Assembly (NCBI GenBank): GCA_910588295.1
Contig: CAJUQO010000084.1
Coordinates: 1 to 7,643, forward strand
DNA length: 7,643 nucleotides
Reading direction: 5' to 3'
DNA from: an uncultured Lachnospiraceae bacterium
GTDB lineage: Bacteria; Bacillota; Clostridia; Lachnospirales; Lachnospiraceae
Each line of letters opens with the position of its first letter. Within the stretch, counting starts at the first letter, position 1. The notes below the pieces were generated by a model, which saw nothing but the letters and a program-made list of their open reading frames with translations, was not told the DNA's origin and did not search any database. The translations under genes were made by a program, and so were the position numbers. Shown here piece after piece: positions 7,075-7,643 of the stretch.

Positions 7075-7079
7075 TTCAA
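7050..7079 (-). promoter_or_regulatory. Sigma-A-type promoter for the MNT-HEPN operon
   Basis: On the minus strand the -35 box TTGAAA (7074-7079) and -10 box TATAGT (7050-7055) are separated by 18 bases; each matches consensus at five of six positions. It leaves a 5' leader of about 50 bases before the MNT start at 6989. Confidence 0.65.
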
Positions 7080-7295
7080 CCCCTTTACGCAAAAAAAGCA
7101 GCAATGAGGTTGGCGTTCAGCCCAGGACTTTGCACTTCGTGCGGCACAAGGCTGGTACATTGTTCCATGAGATATAGAAAACTTCTCTGATACGAGCTCT
7201 CAAATTTTTCATGCATATTCTGGCCCCAAGAATAGTTCCAACTAATATTTCATTCGATTCATTTACATGAAGTTTTTCTGACATTTTCATGGACA
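7080..7295. other. Intergenic region between divergent genes, no gene seen
   Basis: With the promoters on either side, this forms a gene-free stretch of about 370 bases (6990-7363). I see no credible coding sequence: open frames here lack ribosome binding sites and have odd composition. Structure is limited to small hairpins, GCAC-TTC-GTGC near 7130 and a 6-bp stem (TATTCT / AGAATA) at 7216-7234, plus an A7 run near 7090. None is a clear terminator. Confidence 0.5.
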
Positions 7296-7323
7296 TTGTA
7301 CCCGCAACATGCTATGCTATATT
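7296..7323 (+). promoter_or_regulatory. Likely promoter for the coiled-coil gene
   Basis: A -35 box TTGTAC (7296-7301), a 16-base spacer and a -10 box TATATT (7318-7323) precede the gene. The leader would be about 35 bases. The spacer is one base short of ideal, so the call is moderate. Confidence 0.5.
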
Positions 7324-7349
7324 CACATTATACAACAGAAATATGTGAA
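7322..7349 (+). promoter_or_regulatory. Inverted repeat in the leader of the coiled-coil gene
   Basis: TTCACAT (7322-7328) and ATGTGAA (7343-7349) form a perfect 7-bp inverted repeat with a 14-base loop. It lies between the -10 box and the AAAGGAG ribosome binding site (7348-7354), touching both. It could be a repressor operator or an RNA hairpin that limits ribosome access. Confidence 0.4.
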
Positions 7350-7363
7350 AGGAGAAAAACAGC

Positions 7364-7627
7364 ATGACGGAAAACCAGATACTTAATTTGATTCTTTCTG
7401 AAATAACAGGCATAAAAACCGATATGCAGGACATGAAAACTGACATACAGGATATGAAAACTAACATGCAGAACATGAAGACTGACATGCAGGACATGAA
7501 ATACGACATGCAGAATATGCAGACCGACATACAGGATATGAAAATCGACATCAGAGATCTCCGGCAGCGGATCGTTAATATTGAGGTTCACCTTGCTACG
7601 AAAATAAAACTCGTAGCCAAGAACTGA
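7364..7627 (+). CDS. Small methionine-rich coiled-coil repeat protein
   Basis: An 87-residue protein. After a short helical start (MTENQILNLILSEITGIKT), residues 20-61 consist of six 7-residue units of the type D-M/I-Q-D/N-M-K/Q-T. Methionine or isoleucine recurs at positions 2 and 5 of each unit, which is the a/d pattern of a left-handed coiled coil. The end (RDLRQRIVNIEVHLATKIKLVAKN) continues the heptads with more ordinary residues. There is no signal peptide or membrane helix, so a cytoplasmic homo-oligomer or partner-binding rod is likely. The start is firm: AAAGGAG lies 9 bases before the ATG at 7364, with a promoter upstream. It is the only plus-strand gene and is transcribed divergently from the MNT-HEPN operon. 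The function is unknown. The minus-strand frames over it are repeat shadows. Confidence 0.82.
   Translation: MTENQILNLILSEITGIKTDMQDMKTDIQDMKTNMQNMKTDMQDMKYDMQNMQTDIQDMKIDIRDLRQRIVNIEVHLATKIKLVAKN
7421..7546 (+). repeat. Six tandem 21-bp repeats inside the coiled-coil gene
   Basis: Six imperfect 21-bp units begin at 7421, 7442, 7463, 7484, 7505 and 7526; each starts like GACATGCAGGACATGAAAAC. A degenerate seventh unit follows at 7547. The period is a multiple of three, so gain or loss of units would keep the frame and change rod length by one heptad. Confidence 0.9.
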
Positions 7628-7643
7628 ACCTTGACAACAAATG

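Noticed and set aside
6612..7190. A 192-codon plus-strand open frame over the MNT gene and its promoter
   Set aside because: It runs antisense through the complete MNT active site and across the promoter; no ribosome binding site or domain supports it.
7421..7546. The 21-bp repeats as a possible CRISPR array
   Set aside because: The units are contiguous with no spacers, and they are in frame inside a coding sequence.
7312..7591. Minus-strand open frames rich in repeated MSC/FMS or HVLH units
   Set aside because: They are antisense readings of the 21-bp repeats in the plus-strand coiled-coil gene, which has its own promoter and ribosome binding site.

Overview
The window looks like an accessory chromosomal region of a gut-type Firmicute, most likely a clostridial (Lachnospiraceae-like) bacterium. 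The evidence is the AGGAGG-type ribosome binding sites before most genes, sigma-A-like promoters, a flavin/Fe-S ene-reductase typical of anaerobes, and small toxin-antitoxin-like and coiled-coil genes of a kind common in that group. The assignment is inferred from gene style, not from a marker gene. All genes but one lie on the minus strand.

Layout, left to right. (1) 1-1316: the N-terminal two thirds of an Old Yellow Enzyme / 2,4-dienoyl-CoA reductase-type oxidoreductase, cut by the left edge; this part is clearly more GC-rich than what follows. (2) 1467-2317: an AT-rich gene of unknown function whose reading frame is broken after codon 37 by what looks like a 5-base tandem duplication. (3) 2378-2618: a 60-codon orphan gene with a near-consensus promoter and a perfect hairpin terminator. 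(4) 2763-5914: an overlapping pair, a class I SAM methyltransferase followed by a large protein that joins a phospholipase-D-like nuclease domain to an SF2 helicase. (5) 6039-7079: an MNT nucleotidyltransferase / HEPN pair with a 4-base start-stop overlap, a third very small gene behind it, and its own promoter. (6) 7296-7627, plus strand: a small methionine-rich coiled-coil protein built from 21-bp tandem repeats.

How the parts may work together. The methyltransferase and PLD-helicase are probably co-translated and have the parts list of a DNA-processing or anti-phage module. The neighbouring MNT-HEPN pair has toxin-antitoxin architecture. Together with the broken orphan gene and the abrupt change in composition after the oxidoreductase, this suggests a small defence-type accessory island beside a metabolic gene. 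The individual domains are visible in the sequence; the defence role is inference.
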